Below, piece after piece: positions 10,164 through 25,420 of a stretch of 64,000 nucleotides of DNA. The DNA comes from Mycobacterium sp. (GTDB taxonomy: Bacteria > Actinomycetota > Actinomycetes > Mycobacteriales > Mycobacteriaceae). Below the pieces are notes generated by a model. The model did not search any database. It saw only the letters and a list, made by a program, of their open reading frames with translations, and was not told where the DNA came from. Location of the stretch: contig VEQU01000001.1 in assembly GCA_018883075.1 (NCBI GenBank), positions 1-64,000 of the forward strand, in the 5' to 3' direction. The position numbers and the translations under genes were made by a program. How positions within the stretch are numbered: the first letter of the stretch is position 1; each line of letters begins with the position of its first letter.

Positions 10164-11875
10164 GCCCGACGGCGCCGGACAACGAAGAGGAATCCGAGCA
10201 TCAGCGCTGTTGAGGTCGCCGGTGGAGTGACCATCGTGTAGCCGAGGTCGGTCATGATGCCGGTCTCGATGGCACTGAGGGTCTTGATCCCGGTACCGGT
10301 GCTCACCCGCGCGATCATCAATTGCTTGTTGCGGCCGCTGAACGTCGCGTCGTTGAGATGTGACACCGAACTGCCGCCCTGCCAGGGGTTGGGCGTGTAC
10401 AGCGGCACGGGACCTCCGAAGGCGGCGATCGCATTCGCCCCGCCGAAGTACAGACCCCCGTTGCCGCCGGTGAGGTTCGTGTCGTAGGAGGGATTCCAGG
10501 CGAAGTCTGTGCCGATCACCGCTGTGTCCCCGGACGTCACCAGGAAGCCGTCGTAGCGCGTCCATGTGGTGTCGGTGTTGGAGCCCGCTTGCTGCACGTT
10601 GGACAGAAAACCGAAGGTGTGCATCAACTCATGCATCGCCACCGACTGGAAGTCGTATTCGCCGGGGTTGGCGGTGCCGTTCAGCGCCCAGGGATTGGCG
10701 AAGTTCCAGGTGATCACTCCGTCGGCAGTTGAGCCGTTGACGTCGATCCCGGTGATGATCTTCTGCTGGACCACCGTCGGGAAAAAGCCTGCGCGAGAAC
10801 TGATCATGTCACTGGTCGCCGTTGCCAACTGGCCGGAGAAGGGCGAGAACTGACCGTCGACGCTGTAGGTGACGGTGACCGGTGTGTCCACCACGAAGTA
10901 GGAGCTGAGCAGGGTGGCCGCGGTCTGCAGGGCGCTACGGGCCTCCTGCGTCCACAGCAGGCCCAGCCCGGTGTAGCTGAAGTCGAACATCACCCGAACG
11001 GGCCGGCCCTGCTCGACCACGGCGTTGGCCAGCGTGGCGGCCGGACGGAAGGGGTTGAGCAGATTGATGTGGAATCCGGAATCCGCCGCAGACACCGTGA
11101 AGGTGTCGATGCCGGTGAATGTGCTCAAGGGTGAGTAGAGATATGTGCCGTCGGCGGTGTTGAACTCGACGGTGCCGAACTGAGGCCGGCTGATCACCGT
11201 GTAGGTGATCGGGTCGCCTTCCGGATCGACGGCCCCGATGGTTCCGGTGATCGGTCCGGTGGTCTGTCCGGTGATCTGCACGGGGGCGACGGTGGGCGGC
11301 TGGTTGAAGAAGGTGCGGCGCACCAGCAGGATGACGCCCTCGATGAACGACTCGACAGGTCCGAGCGGGTTGCTCAGCGCGTCGGGGTCGGTCGTGGCCG
11401 CCGCCGCCGGGACGGCGACGGTGCCGAGGGTCGGCGCGGGCGCCGGTGCCGGCGGCTCGTACACCTGCGCCTGCTCTGGCGCCTGCTCTGGCGCATCAGC
11501 CCCGCCGGTTGACGCCAGCGCGGGCGCCGACTTCGAGACGTCGGGACCGGGCGTGCGCGCGTCGTGTCTGGCGTCGAGCCGGGCCGGCAGCGCCGCCCGG
11601 GCCGCCCCCGGGGCCGCCGAGGTACGCCGATCGGCCCGTGATTCGGCTGTGTTCGCCGAACGGGTCTGCGGGCGGCCGACGCCGGCCGCGGCGGTCCGGG
11701 GACCCGCGGGCGGCGAGGCCGTGTGTGTGTCCGTGCGTTGATTAGCTGCGGTTGACGGCTCCTGGTCGGCGGCACTGTCCGCGGCAGCGACCCCGCACGG
11801 CCCTGCAAGGCAAACGCCCAGCGCAACGGCCGCTACGCCGAACCAGGTCACGCCCCTGGCCATCGAGTCACCCAC
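10160..11875 (-). CDS. secreted/surface protein with bacterial Ig/cadherin-like repeat and putative zinc metalloprotease domain
   Basis: N-terminal signal-like segment, [17 protein letters not shown]...[11 protein letters not shown] repeat, [11 protein letters not shown] (HExxHxxG), [11 protein letters not shown]-terminal [22 protein letters not shown]. Confidence 0.8.
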   Translation of the reverse strand: MGDSMARGVTWFGVAAVALGVCLAGPCGVAAADSAADQEPSTAANQRTDTHTASPPAGPRTAAAGVGRPQTRSANTAESRADRRTSAAPGAARAALPARLDARHDARTPGPDVSKSAPALASTGGADAPEQAPEQAQVYEPPAPAPAPTLGTVAVPAAAATTDPDALSNPLGPVESFIEGVILLVRRTFFNQPPTVAPVQITGQTTGPITGTIGAVDPEGDPITYTVISRPQFGTVEFNTADGTYLYSPLSTFTGIDTFTVSAADSGFHINLLNPFRPAATLANAVVEQGRPVRVMFDFSYTGLGLLWTQEARSALQTAATLLSSYFVVDTPVTVTYSVDGQFSPFSGQLATATSDMISSRAGFFPTVVQQKIITGIDVNGSTADGVITWNFANPWALNGTANPGEYDFQSVAMHELMHTFGFLSNVQQAGSNTDTTWTRYDGFLVTSGDTAVIGTDFAWNPSYDTNLTGGNGGLYFGGANAIAAFGGPVPLYTPNPWQGGSSVSHLNDATFSGRNKQLMIARVSTGTGIKTLSAIETGIMTDLGYTMVTPPATSTALMLGFLFVVRRRRA

Positions 11876-12083
11876 TCCCCACCGGGTTGCTCGTCAGCCC
11901 GGAGACACCTGTGCCTCCAACCTAGGGGGGTGGGGTGTGGGCGGTCAACGTGCCCCCTGGTCGTGTCGCGGGTCAACTGCCTGGACCGGGCACCCGCCCG
12001 GGTGGTTCATACTTGAGTGCGGCATTGCTCAGAGCGGGATCGTCGCGCTGTCGATCCCTTCACCATCCCGACAGGCGGGCAGG

Positions 12084-14265
<2,182 letters not shown>

Positions 14266-14303
14266 CCACAGGCCGGCCGCGGGGGTGTGCGCCGGTACTA
14301 ACC

Positions 14304-16325
14304 TTGGTGACCGTGGCCGATCCCGCGACGTACCGACCGGCGCCCGGCTCCATTCCGGTCGAACCCGGCGTCTACCGGTTCCGGGACTCCGCCGGCCGGG
14401 TGATCTATGTGGGTAAGGCCAAGAGCCTGCGCAGCCGCCTTACGTCCTACTTCGCTGATATCTCCAGCCTGCATCCACGAACCCGCCAGATGGTCACCAC
14501 CGCGGCGAAGGTGGAGTGGACCGTGGTCGCCACCGAGGTCGAAGCGCTGCAGCTGGAATACAACTGGATCAAGGAGTTCGATCCGCGATTCAACATCCGC
14601 TACCGCGATGACAAGTCCTACCCCGTGCTGGCCGTGACGCTCAACGAGGAGTACCCGCGCCTGATGGTCTACCGCGGGCCGCGCCGCAAGGGCGTCCGCT
14701 ACTTCGGGCCCTACTCGCACGCCTGGGCGATCCGGGAGACCCTGGATCTGCTCACCCGGGTGTTTCCGGCACGCACCTGTTCGGCCGGCGTCTTCAAGCG
14801 GCACAGCCAGATGGAACGGCCCTGTCTGCTCGGCTACATCGACAAGTGCTCGGCGCCGTGCGTCGGCCGGGTCAGCGCCGAAGAGCACCGCAGGATCGTT
14901 GCCGACTTCTGTGATTTCCTGTCCGGGCGCACCGACCGCTTCGCCCGCGATATGGAGCGACAGATGAATGCGGCCTCTGCAGACCTGGATTTCGAACGGG
15001 CGGCGCGGCTGCGCGACGATCTCGGGGCCCTGCGGCGCGCGCTGGAGAAGCAGGCTGTTGTGCTCGGCGATGGAACCGATGCCGACGTGGTGGCCTTCGC
15101 CGATGACGAGTTGCAGGCTGCGGTGCAGGTCTTCCACGTCCGGGGTGGCCGGGTGCGCGGCCAGCGGGGGTGGATCGTCGACAAGCCGGGCGAGCCCGGC
15201 GACTCGCCGCATTCCCAGCTGGTGGAACAGTTCCTCACCCAGTTCTACGGTGAGCAGGCCGAGTTGGACGGCGCCGCAGACGAATCCATCAACCCGGTGC
15301 CACGCGAGGTGCTGGTGCCGTGTCTGCCGTCGGGAGCCGATGAACTCGCGGACTGGCTGTCGGGGCTTCGTGGTTCGCGGGTGGCGCTGCGGGTGCCGCA
15401 ACGCGGCGACAAGCGTGCGCTCGCCGAGACCGTGCATCGCAACGCGCAGGAGGCGCTCGCCCAGCACAAGCTGAAACGCGCCGGCGACTTCACGGCCAGG
15501 TCTGCCGCGTTACGGGATATCCAGGAGTCGCTGGGACTGGCGGATGCGCCGTTGCGGATCGAATGCGTGGACATCAGCCATGTGCAGGGCACCGATGTGG
15601 TGGGTTCGCTGGTGGTATTCGAGGACGGTCTGCCGCGCAAGTCCGACTACCGGCATTTCTCGATCCGGGAAGCCGCCGGCGACGGCCGCTCCGATGACGT
15701 CGCCTCCATCGCCGAGGTGACTCGGCGCCGATTCCTGCGGCACCTCTCAGACGATGGGACCGCCGCCGGGGCTGAGGTCGCCGCAGCAGCGGAGGTGGAC
15801 GCCCGGCCCGCCGCACCGCGCCGGTTCGCCTACCCGCCCAACCTCTACGTCGTGGACGGAGGCGCGGCGCAGGTCAACGCAGCCCAGGCGGTGCTCGACG
15901 AACTGGGAGTCGGCGACGTCGCCGTGATCGGACTCGCCAAGCGACTCGAGGAGGTCTGGGTGCCGGCCGAACCGGACCCGGTGATCCTCCCGCGCCAGAG
16001 CGAGGGCCTCTATCTGCTGCAACGGGTGCGTGACGAGGCGCACCGGTTCGCGATCTCCTATCACCGCAGCAAGCGGTCCAAGCGGATGACGGCCTCGGCG
16101 CTGGACACCGTCCGCGGTCTCGGTGAGAGCCGGCGCAAGGCTCTGGTGACCCATTTCGGCTCCCTGGCCCGGCTGCGGCAGGCCAGCGTCGAGGAGATCA
16201 CCGCCGTCCCCGGCATCGGGCGCGCGACGGCCACCGCCGTGCTTGAGGCGCTGGGCGCGGCGGAGGCCGACCGTTCGGCTGCACCGCCGGGCGCCGTGGG
16301 CGATGATGCTCAGCGGGAATCATGA
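14304..16325 (+). CDS. uvrC: excinuclease ABC subunit C
   Basis: [31 protein letters not shown] motif, [35 protein letters not shown]-terminal HhH; start could be TTG 14304, GTG 14307 or GTG 14313. Confidence 0.95.
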   Translation: MVTVADPATYRPAPGSIPVEPGVYRFRDSAGRVIYVGKAKSLRSRLTSYFADISSLHPRTRQMVTTAAKVEWTVVATEVEALQLEYNWIKEFDPRFNIRYRDDKSYPVLAVTLNEEYPRLMVYRGPRRKGVRYFGPYSHAWAIRETLDLLTRVFPARTCSAGVFKRHSQMERPCLLGYIDKCSAPCVGRVSAEEHRRIVADFCDFLSGRTDRFARDMERQMNAASADLDFERAARLRDDLGALRRALEKQAVVLGDGTDADVVAFADDELQAAVQVFHVRGGRVRGQRGWIVDKPGEPGDSPHSQLVEQFLTQFYGEQAELDGAADESINPVPREVLVPCLPSGADELADWLSGLRGSRVALRVPQRGDKRALAETVHRNAQEALAQHKLKRAGDFTARSAALRDIQESLGLADAPLRIECVDISHVQGTDVVGSLVVFEDGLPRKSDYRHFSIREAAGDGRSDDVASIAEVTRRRFLRHLSDDGTAAGAEVAAAAEVDARPAAPRRFAYPPNLYVVDGGAAQVNAAQAVLDELGVGDVAVIGLAKRLEEVWVPAEPDPVILPRQSEGLYLLQRVRDEAHRFAISYHRSKRSKRMTASALDTVRGLGESRRKALVTHFGSLARLRQASVEEITAVPGIGRATATAVLEALGAAEADRSAAPPGAVGDDAQRES

Positions 16326-17215
16326 CCGAGCACACCACCGCGGAAGCGGCCACCGACATCGACGTCGTGCTGGTGACCGGTCTGTCCGGAGCGGGCCGCG
16401 GAACGGCGGCCAAGGTGCTTGAGGACCTCGGCTGGTACGTCGCCGACAACCTGCCGCCGGAACTCATCGCGCGCATGGTCGACCTCGGACTGGCGGCGGG
16501 ATCGCGCATCACTCAACTCGCGGTGGTGATGGACGTGCGGTCGCGGGGATTCACCGGAGACCTCGACCTGGTGCGCAACGATCTCGCCGTGCGGGGTATC
16601 ACACCGCGGGTGCTGTTCCTCGAGGCCTCCGACGAGACTCTGGTACGCCGTTACGAGAACAACCGCCGCAGCCACCCGCTGCAGGGCAACCAGACGCTGG
16701 CCGAGGGCATCGCCGCCGAACGGGCGATGCTGTCGAGTGTGCGGGCGGCGGCCGATCTGGTCATCGACACCTCGTCGCTGTCGGTGCCGGAGCTGCGGGC
16801 CAACCTCGAACGCGCCTTTGGCGAGCAGACGGTGGCGACGATCAGCGTCACCGTCGAATCGTTCGGTTTCAAGTACGGCCTGCCGATGGATGCCGACATG
16901 GTGATGGACGTGCGTTTTCTGCCCAACCCGCATTGGGTCGACGAGTTACGTCCGCTGACCGGCCAGGCGCCCGCGGTCCGTGACTACGTGCTGGCGCAGC
17001 CCGGCGCAGGCGAGTTCCTGCAGACCTATCATCAACTCTTGCGGCTCGTCCTGGACGGGTATGCGCGGGAGGGTAAGCGGTACATGACGGTGGCGATCGG
17101 GTGCACCGGGGGTAAGCACCGCAGCGTCGCGATCGCCGAAGCGCTGGCCGGCTCGCTGAGCGCCAACGAGCAACTCGCCGTTCGGGTTCTGCACCGCGAT
17201 CTGGGACGCGAATGA
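16322..17215 (+). CDS. rapZ: RNase adapter / nucleotide-binding protein RapZ
   Basis: [33 protein letters not shown]-terminal [18 protein letters not shown]. Confidence 0.93.
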   Translation: MTEHTTAEAATDIDVVLVTGLSGAGRGTAAKVLEDLGWYVADNLPPELIARMVDLGLAAGSRITQLAVVMDVRSRGFTGDLDLVRNDLAVRGITPRVLFLEASDETLVRRYENNRRSHPLQGNQTLAEGIAAERAMLSSVRAAADLVIDTSSLSVPELRANLERAFGEQTVATISVTVESFGFKYGLPMDADMVMDVRFLPNPHWVDELRPLTGQAPAVRDYVLAQPGAGEFLQTYHQLLRLVLDGYAREGKRYMTVAIGCTGGKHRSVAIAEALAGSLSANEQLAVRVLHRDLGRE

Positions 17216-18306
17216 CAAACTCGCCGAACACCGGACCCAACCCGGAGGCCACCACGCGGATCGTCGCCCTCGGCGGCGGTCACGGTCTTTATGCGACGCT
17301 GTCCGCGGCGCGAAGGCTGAGCCCGCATGTGACGGCCATCGTCACCGTGGCCGACGACGGCGGTTCCTCGGGGCGTCTTCGCTCGGAACTCGACGTGGTG
17401 CCACCGGGTGACTTGAGAATGGCGTTGGCGGCCTTGGCCTCCGACAGCCCGCACGGACGTCTGTGGGCGACCATCATTCAGCACCGGTTCGGCGGCAACG
17501 GCGCACTGGCCGGTCATCCGATCGGCAATCTTCTGCTCGCCGGACTCAATGAGTTGCTCGCCGATCCGGTGGCCGCACTCGACGAGGTCGGGCGGATCCT
17601 CGGACTCAAGGGTCGCGTGCTGCCGATGTGTCCGATCGCCCTGCAGATCGAGGCCGACGTCGCCGGATTGGAGAGCGACCCCCGCATGAGCCGGGTGATC
17701 CACGGCCAGGTCGCCGTAGCCACCACGCCCGGGAAGGTACGCCGGGTGCGACTGCTGCCCGGCGATCCGCCGGCCACCCGGCAGGCCGTTGACGCGATCA
17801 TGGCCGCCGACCTGGTGGTGCTCGGGCCGGGGTCGTGGTTCACCAGCGTGATCCCGCATGTTCTGGTTCCGGGCCTCGCCGCGGCACTGAAATCGACGCC
17901 CGCGCGGCGTGCACTGGTGTTGAATCTCGCGGCCGAACCCGGTGAGACAGCCGGCTTTTCGGCTGAACGGCACCTGCACGTGCTGGCGCAGCACGCGCCG
18001 GGGTTCAGCGTTCACGACATCATCGTCGACGCCGCCCGGGTGCCGTCGGAGCGCGAACGTGACCAGCTGCGGCGGACCGCGGCACTGCTGGAAGCCTCAG
18101 TCAAGTTTTATGACGTTTCCCGACCTGGTACACCTTTACATGACCCGGCCAAGCTCGCCGACGCGCTCGACGCCGTCCGGTCCAGGGGTGCTGACACCCC
18201 GACGGCCACGGTGCCTACCGCCAGTCCGGCGGCGGCCGAGCCGGGCTGGCAACCCGGACGGGTCAGGCGGCCCGACGGAGGGAGAGGTGACGACCGGTGG
18301 CGATGA
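17212..18306 (+). CDS. yvcK: gluconeogenesis factor YvcK-family (uridine diphosphate-N-acetylglucosamine-binding) protein
   Basis: [55 protein letters not shown]. Confidence 0.93.
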   Translation: MTNSPNTGPNPEATTRIVALGGGHGLYATLSAARRLSPHVTAIVTVADDGGSSGRLRSELDVVPPGDLRMALAALASDSPHGRLWATIIQHRFGGNGALAGHPIGNLLLAGLNELLADPVAALDEVGRILGLKGRVLPMCPIALQIEADVAGLESDPRMSRVIHGQVAVATTPGKVRRVRLLPGDPPATRQAVDAIMAADLVVLGPGSWFTSVIPHVLVPGLAAALKSTPARRALVLNLAAEPGETAGFSAERHLHVLAQHAPGFSVHDIIVDAARVPSERERDQLRRTAALLEASVKFYDVSRPGTPLHDPAKLADALDAVRSRGADTPTATVPTASPAAAEPGWQPGRVRRPDGGRGDDRWR

Positions 18307-19280
18307 CAGCCGAGGTGAAAGACGAGCTGAGTCGTCTCAACGTCACCTCCGTCAGCGCCCGGCGGGCCGAGGTCGCCGCGCTGCTGCGCTTCGCCGGCGG
18401 TCTGCACATCGTGTCGGGCCGGGTGGTGGTGGAGGCCGAGGTGGATCTGGGCAGCATCGCCCGCCGGCTCCGCAAGGAGATCCACGATCTCTACGGCTAC
18501 AACTCCGTCGTGCACGTGCTCTCCGCGAGCGGTATCCGCAAAAGCACGCGGTACGTCGTGCGCGTAGCCAAGGACGGTGAGGCGCTCGCCCGCCAGACCG
18601 GCCTGCTCGACATGCGCGGGCGCCCCGTTCGCGGTCTACCCGCCCAGGTCGTCGGCGGCAGCGTCGCCGACGCGGAGGCGGCCTGGCGCGGCGCCTTCCT
18701 GGCGCACGGCTCGCTGACCGAGCCCGGGCGATCCTCGGCGCTGGAAGTCAGCTGCCCCGGGCCGGAGGCGGCGCTTGCACTCGTGGGCGCGGCGCGGCGG
18801 CTCGGGGTCAGCGCCAAGGCCCGTGAGGTGCGCGGCATCGACCGGGTGGTGGTGCGCGACGGGGACGCCATCGGCAACCTGCTCACCCGGATGGGGGCCC
18901 AGGACACGCGGCTGACCTGGGAGGAGCGCCGGATGCGCCGCGAGGTCCGGGCGACGGCCAACCGCCTGGCGAACTTCGACGACGCGAACCTGCGCCGTTC
19001 GGCCCGTGCCGCGGTGGCGGCGTCAGCCCGGGTGGAGCGGGCTCTGGAGATTCTCGGCGAGTCGGTGCCCGAGCATCTGGCCGCCGCGGGCCGACTGCGG
19101 GTCGAGCACCGGCAGGCGTCTCTGGAGGAACTCGGCCGGCTGGCCGAACCGGCGATGACCAAAGACGCCGTGGCGGGCAGGATCCGGCGGCTGCTGTCGA
19201 TGGCGGACCGCAAGGCGAAGCAGGACGGGATTCCCGACACCGAGTCCGCGGTGACCCCTGACCTGCTTGAAGACGCCTGA
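18303..19280 (+). CDS. whiA: DNA-binding protein WhiA
   Basis: [46 protein letters not shown]-like middle and C-terminal HTH; ATGA overlap with yvcK. Confidence 0.95.
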   Translation: MTAEVKDELSRLNVTSVSARRAEVAALLRFAGGLHIVSGRVVVEAEVDLGSIARRLRKEIHDLYGYNSVVHVLSASGIRKSTRYVVRVAKDGEALARQTGLLDMRGRPVRGLPAQVVGGSVADAEAAWRGAFLAHGSLTEPGRSSALEVSCPGPEAALALVGAARRLGVSAKAREVRGIDRVVVRDGDAIGNLLTRMGAQDTRLTWEERRMRREVRATANRLANFDDANLRRSARAAVAASARVERALEILGESVPEHLAAAGRLRVEHRQASLEELGRLAEPAMTKDAVAGRIRRLLSMADRKAKQDGIPDTESAVTPDLLEDA

Positions 19281-19303
19281 CCCCGCTCGTCCGCAGCGCG
19301 TCG

Positions 19304-21362
<2,059 letters not shown>

Positions 21363-21366
21363 CGCG

Positions 21367-22578
21367 ATGACGGTCAAGACGTTGGCCGACCTGCTGGCCG
21401 ACGGGGTCGCCGGCCGCGGTGTCCTGGTGCGCTGTGACCTGAATGTGCCCCTCGACGATTCCGGCGCGATCACCGACCCGGGACGCATCGACGCGTCGGT
21501 GCCCACTCTCAAAGCCTTGGCCGACGCCGGAGCGAAGGTGGTGGTGGTGGCGCACCTCGGCCGCCCCAAGGATGGTCCGGACCCCGCGTTGTCACTGGCG
21601 CCGGTTGCCGCCGCCCTCGGCGAGCGGCTCGGGCGTCACGTTCAGCTGGCCGGCGATGTGGTGGGCACCGACGCGCTGGCGCGCGCCGAGGGGCTCACCG
21701 ACTCGGACGTGCTGATGCTGGAGAACATCCGGTTCGATCCGCGGGAGACCAGCAAGGACGACGCCCAGCGCCGGGCTCTCGCCGCCGACCTGGTGGAGTT
21801 GGTGGGCGCCGACGGTGCCTTCGTCTCGGACGGGTTCGGTGTGGTGCATCGCAAACAGGCATCCGTCTACGACATCGCCACGCTGCTGCCGCACTACGCC
21901 GGCACGCTGGTGGCCGCCGAGGTCAAAGTCCTCGAAGCGCTGAGTCACGCGGGTGAGCGTCCCTACGCTGTGGTGCTGGGCGGGTCTAAGGTCTCCGACA
22001 AGCTCGCCGTCATCGAGAACCTCGCCGGCAAGGCCGACAGCCTCATCATCGGCGGCGGGATGTGCTTCACCTTCCTCGCCGCCCAGGGCGTCCCGGTGGG
22101 CGCCTCGTTGCTGCAGGAGGAGATGATCGACACCTGTCGCAGGCTGCTCGAGGAGTACGGCGACGTCATCCACCTTCCCGTCGACATCGTGGTGGCCGCC
22201 GAGTTTTCCGCCGGTGCGACGCCGGAAACCGTTGCCGTGGAAAAGATCCCGGCCGGCACGATGGGTCTTGATATCGGGCCGGGTTCGGTGAAGCGGTTCA
22301 CCACACTGCTGTCCAACGCGCGCACCATCTTCTGGAACGGACCCATGGGGGTGTTCGAGTTCCCAGCGTTCGCGGCCGGCACCCGCGGAGTGGCGGAGGC
22401 GATCATCGGGGCGACCGCCAAGGGCGGCTTCAGTGTGGTCGGCGGTGGCGATTCCGCAGCCGCCGTGCGATTGCTCGGCCTGCCTGAAGACGGCTTCTCC
22501 CACATCTCCACCGGCGGCGGAGCCTCACTGGAATACCTTGAGGGCAAGACGCTTCCCGGCATCGAGATTCTCAGCTGA
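21367..22578 (+). CDS. pgk: phosphoglycerate kinase
   Basis: [40 protein letters not shown]. Confidence 0.96.
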   Translation: MTVKTLADLLADGVAGRGVLVRCDLNVPLDDSGAITDPGRIDASVPTLKALADAGAKVVVVAHLGRPKDGPDPALSLAPVAAALGERLGRHVQLAGDVVGTDALARAEGLTDSDVLMLENIRFDPRETSKDDAQRRALAADLVELVGADGAFVSDGFGVVHRKQASVYDIATLLPHYAGTLVAAEVKVLEALSHAGERPYAVVLGGSKVSDKLAVIENLAGKADSLIIGGGMCFTFLAAQGVPVGASLLQEEMIDTCRRLLEEYGDVIHLPVDIVVAAEFSAGATPETVAVEKIPAGTMGLDIGPGSVKRFTTLLSNARTIFWNGPMGVFEFPAFAAGTRGVAEAIIGATAKGGFSVVGGGDSAAAVRLLGLPEDGFSHISTGGGASLEYLEGKTLPGIEILS

Positions 22579-22604
22579 CAAGTCCCAACTGAATAGGAGC
22601 GCCC

Positions 22605-23390
22605 ATGGCCCGCAAGCCGCTGATCGCCGGCAACTGGAAGATGAACCTCAACCACTTCGAGGCCATCGCCTTGGTGCAGAAGATCGCCTTCTCCCTGCCC
22701 GACAAGTATTTCGACAGGGTCGATGTCACCGTCGTCCCGCCGTTCACCGATCTGCGCAGTGTCCAGACACTCGTCGACGGGGACAAGCTGCGGCTGACCT
22801 ATGGCGCGCAGGACATCTCTCAACACGACTCGGGTGCCTACACCGGCGACGTCAGCGGAGCGTTCCTGGCCAAGCTCGGCTGCACGTTCGCCATCGTCGG
22901 GCACTCCGAGCGGCGGACCTACCATCATGAGGACGACGCCCTGGTCGCGGCGAAGGCGGCCGCAGCTTTTCGGCACGGCCTGATCCCGATCGTCTGCATC
23001 GGCGAACACCTCGATGTCCGCGAGGCCGGCAACCACGTCGAGCACAACGTCACCCAGCTGCGTGGATCGCTGGCGGGCCTGTCCGAACAGCAGCTCGCCG
23101 ACGTGGTGATCGCCTACGAGCCGGTGTGGGCGATCGGCACCGGCCGGGTGGCCAGTTCCGCCGACGCCCAGGAGGTCTGCGGCGCGATCCGGGAAGAGCT
23201 GGCGAAGCTGTCGTCGTCGCAGGTCGCCGACGGGGTGCGGGTGCTTTACGGCGGCTCGGTCAACGCTAAGAACGTCGGCGAGATCGTCGCGCAGACCGAT
23301 GTCGACGGCGCCCTGGTCGGCGGCGCTTCGCTGGAAGGGGAGCAGTTCGCCACCCTGGCGGCCATCGCGGCCGGCGGACCCCTGCCCTGA
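22605..23390 (+). CDS. tpiA: triosephosphate isomerase
   Basis: [39 protein letters not shown]. Confidence 0.96.
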   Translation: MARKPLIAGNWKMNLNHFEAIALVQKIAFSLPDKYFDRVDVTVVPPFTDLRSVQTLVDGDKLRLTYGAQDISQHDSGAYTGDVSGAFLAKLGCTFAIVGHSERRTYHHEDDALVAAKAAAAFRHGLIPIVCIGEHLDVREAGNHVEHNVTQLRGSLAGLSEQQLADVVIAYEPVWAIGTGRVASSADAQEVCGAIREELAKLSSSQVADGVRVLYGGSVNAKNVGEIVAQTDVDGALVGGASLEGEQFATLAAIAAGGPLP

Positions 23391-23420
23391 CCGGAGGGCT
23401 CCACCCGGTAGTCTGAGGCC

Positions 23421-23654
23421 ATGATTTTCGCCCTGCAGATCCTGCTGGTCGTCACCAGTGTGCTGTTGACACTGCTGGTTCTGCTGCACCGCGCCAAGGG
23501 CGGCGGCCTGTCGACTCTGTTCGGCGGCGGGGTTCAGTCCAGTCTGTCCGGATCGACCGTCGTGGAGAAGAACCTCGATCGGCTCACGCTGTTCGTGACC
23601 GGCATCTGGCTCGTCGCGATCATCGGTATCGCCCTGCAGATCAAATACTCCTGA
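23421..23654 (+). CDS. secG: preprotein translocase subunit SecG
   Basis: 77 aa, two TM segments, LHRAKGGGLSTLFGGGVQSSLSGSTVVEKNLDRLT. Confidence 0.93.
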   Translation: MIFALQILLVVTSVLLTLLVLLHRAKGGGLSTLFGGGVQSSLSGSTVVEKNLDRLTLFVTGIWLVAIIGIALQIKYS

Positions 23655-23671
23655 CCTGCGCGCGGCGCCGG

Positions 23672-24421
23672 TCAGTCCGGTAGGGCGCCCGCCGCGGCAG
23701 TGTCGAGCAGCCAGATCGTCGCCTCCGAGCCGCGGGCACCGGCCGCGGGAACCTCCGCAGGATCCGCCCCGGCGACGGCAGCGGCAACCGCGTCGGCCTT
23801 GGCCGCACCGGAGACCACCAGCCAGACCTGCCGGGAGCGCCGCACGGCCGGCAGCGTGAGGGTGATCCGCTGCGGCGGGGGCTTTGGGGAGTCGTGCACG
23901 CCGACAGCCATTCGGCGCTCCTCGGCCACCGCGGGTGTGTGCGGGAACAGTGAATTGACGTGTCCCTCGCCGCCCATACCGAGCAGATGGACATCGAAAA
24001 CGGGCGCCGGATCGCCGTTGTCGGCATGGTCGGCCAGCAGCGCGTTGTACGCGCGGGCCGCCGTGTCGAGGTCGGCTCCCTGGGGACCGTCGCTGGGCGG
24101 CATCGGGTGGATGTTGGCGGGCGGGATGGCGACGTGGTCGAGCAGAGCCTCGCGGGCCTGTTTCTCGTTGCGGTCATCGTCGTCATGCGCAACGAAACGG
24201 TCATCGCCCCAGAACAGGTGTACCTTCGCCCAGTCGACCGGGTGGCCACGGAGTCGTTTGAGTAACCCGATCCCGGTTCCGCCGCCGGTGAGGACGATCA
24301 GTGCGCGGCCGCGCGCCGAGATGGCGTCGGCGATGGCGCCTGCGAGTCGATCCCCGGCGGCCTGGACAAGCGCCTCGGTGTCCGGGTAGGTCTCGATGAT
24401 CACCCCGGGATCTGCTGCCAC
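23672..24421 (-). CDS. pgl: 6-phosphogluconolactonase
   Basis: [44 protein letters not shown]. Confidence 0.93.
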   Translation of the reverse strand: MAADPGVIIETYPDTEALVQAAGDRLAGAIADAISARGRALIVLTGGGTGIGLLKRLRGHPVDWAKVHLFWGDDRFVAHDDDDRNEKQAREALLDHVAIPPANIHPMPPSDGPQGADLDTAARAYNALLADHADNGDPAPVFDVHLLGMGGEGHVNSLFPHTPAVAEERRMAVGVHDSPKPPPQRITLTLPAVRRSRQVWLVVSGAAKADAVAAAVAGADPAEVPAAGARGSEATIWLLDTAAAGALPD

Positions 24422-24422
24422 G

Positions 24423-25346
24423 TCAGGAGACCCCGCCGGCGTACTGCACGTGGTCGAGGCCGGCCAGCGCCTCGTGATAAATCTCGTCGGAGTCCAGCCG
24501 GCGCAGATCCTCGGCCAGACAGTCCTTAGTCTCCCGGCGGGCCAGCGGCAGCAGGGCGGCGGGCCGACCGGTCCGGGTCAGTGTTGCGGTGGATCCGTCC
24601 TGCGGCCGGCTCAGCCCGATGGTCTGGCTGGGCTGGGTGAGTTCGACTTTCAACTCGCCGGCTTCCCGGCGGACCGGACCGTCGATCCGCGCGGCGAGCC
24701 AGCCGGCCAGGATGTCGAGCGCGGGTTCAGCCGCGCGCCCCGACACCACCGCCGAGGTGACCGGCTCGTACGGCGGCTGGTCGAGCGCGGAGGCCAGCAG
24801 TGCGCGCCAGTAGGTGATCCGGCTCCAGGCCAGATCCGTGTCGCCCTGGGTGTAACCGGCCAGACGGCTGCGCAATGTGGCCAGTGGGTTCTCGGTTTCG
24901 GTGGCATCGGTGATCCGCCGGATCGCCAGGCGCCCCAACGGATCCTGCGCCGGCACCGCCGGGGCCGCACCGGGCCACCATGCCACCACCGGGGTATCCG
25001 GAAGCAGGAATGGGAGCACGACACTGCTGGCATGCGCGGCCAGCGGACCCGCAGTCTTGAGCACCACCACCTCGCCCGCGCCGGCGTCCCCGCCGACCCG
25101 TAACTGTCCGTCGAGGCGGGCTCCGCCGGCCAGCCGGTCGACCGGCACCACCACGATGATCCGGCAGGGGTGTTCGCGACTCGCGCCGACCGCCGCGTCG
25201 ATCGCCTCCTCGAGTATCGCTTCGCTGTCGGGTGCCACCACCAGCGTCAGCACCCGGCCCAGGGTGATCGCGCCGCCCTCCTCGCGCAGCAGTGTGATGC
25301 GCTTGTTGAGGTCGTTGGTCGTGGTGTCCGGTAGGTCAACGATCAC
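24423..25346 (-). CDS. opcA: glucose-6-phosphate dehydrogenase assembly protein OpcA
   Basis: [40 protein letters not shown] start; between zwf and pgl. Confidence 0.92.
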   Translation of the reverse strand: MIVDLPDTTTNDLNKRITLLREEGGAITLGRVLTLVVAPDSEAILEEAIDAAVGASREHPCRIIVVVPVDRLAGGARLDGQLRVGGDAGAGEVVVLKTAGPLAAHASSVVLPFLLPDTPVVAWWPGAAPAVPAQDPLGRLAIRRITDATETENPLATLRSRLAGYTQGDTDLAWSRITYWRALLASALDQPPYEPVTSAVVSGRAAEPALDILAGWLAARIDGPVRREAGELKVELTQPSQTIGLSRPQDGSTATLTRTGRPAALLPLARRETKDCLAEDLRRLDSDEIYHEALAGLDHVQYAGGVS

Positions 25347-25378
25347 GTCAGTCGACTCCGTTCTTCGCTGACGCTCAT
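25343..25378 (-). other. candidate mini-ORF 2, [11 protein letters not shown], stop overlapping the opcA GTG start (GTGA)
   Basis: rc: atg agc gtc agc gaa gaa cgg agt cga ctg acg tga; coding status unproven. Confidence 0.4.
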
Positions 25379-25420
25379 CACGGGCGTCGACTCCGTTCTT
25401 CGCTGACGCTCATCACGGGC
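25351..25420. repeat. perfect 35-bp tandem duplication (2 copies)
   Basis: gtcgactccgttcttcgctgacgctcatcacgggc at 25351-25385 and again at 25386-25420. Confidence 0.97.
25378..25413 (-). other. candidate mini-ORF 1, [11 protein letters not shown], start overlapping the zwf stop (TGATG)
   Basis: rc: atg agc gtc agc gaa gaa cgg agt cga cgc ccg tga; coding status unproven. Confidence 0.4.

Noticed and set aside
11469-11492. 12-bp perfect tandem repeat gcctgctctggc x2
   Set aside because: Encodes APEQAPEQ in the Pro/Ala-rich linker of the secreted protein; ordinary low-complexity linker variation.
11880-12083. Possible FMN riboswitch upstream of ribBA (cttcaccatcccgacaggcgggcagg resembles part of an RFN element)
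   Set aside because: The conserved distal RFN blocks, including the AGTCCGGATGGGAGA-like 3' segment, are not visible. An Infernal/Rfam RF00050 scan would be decisive.
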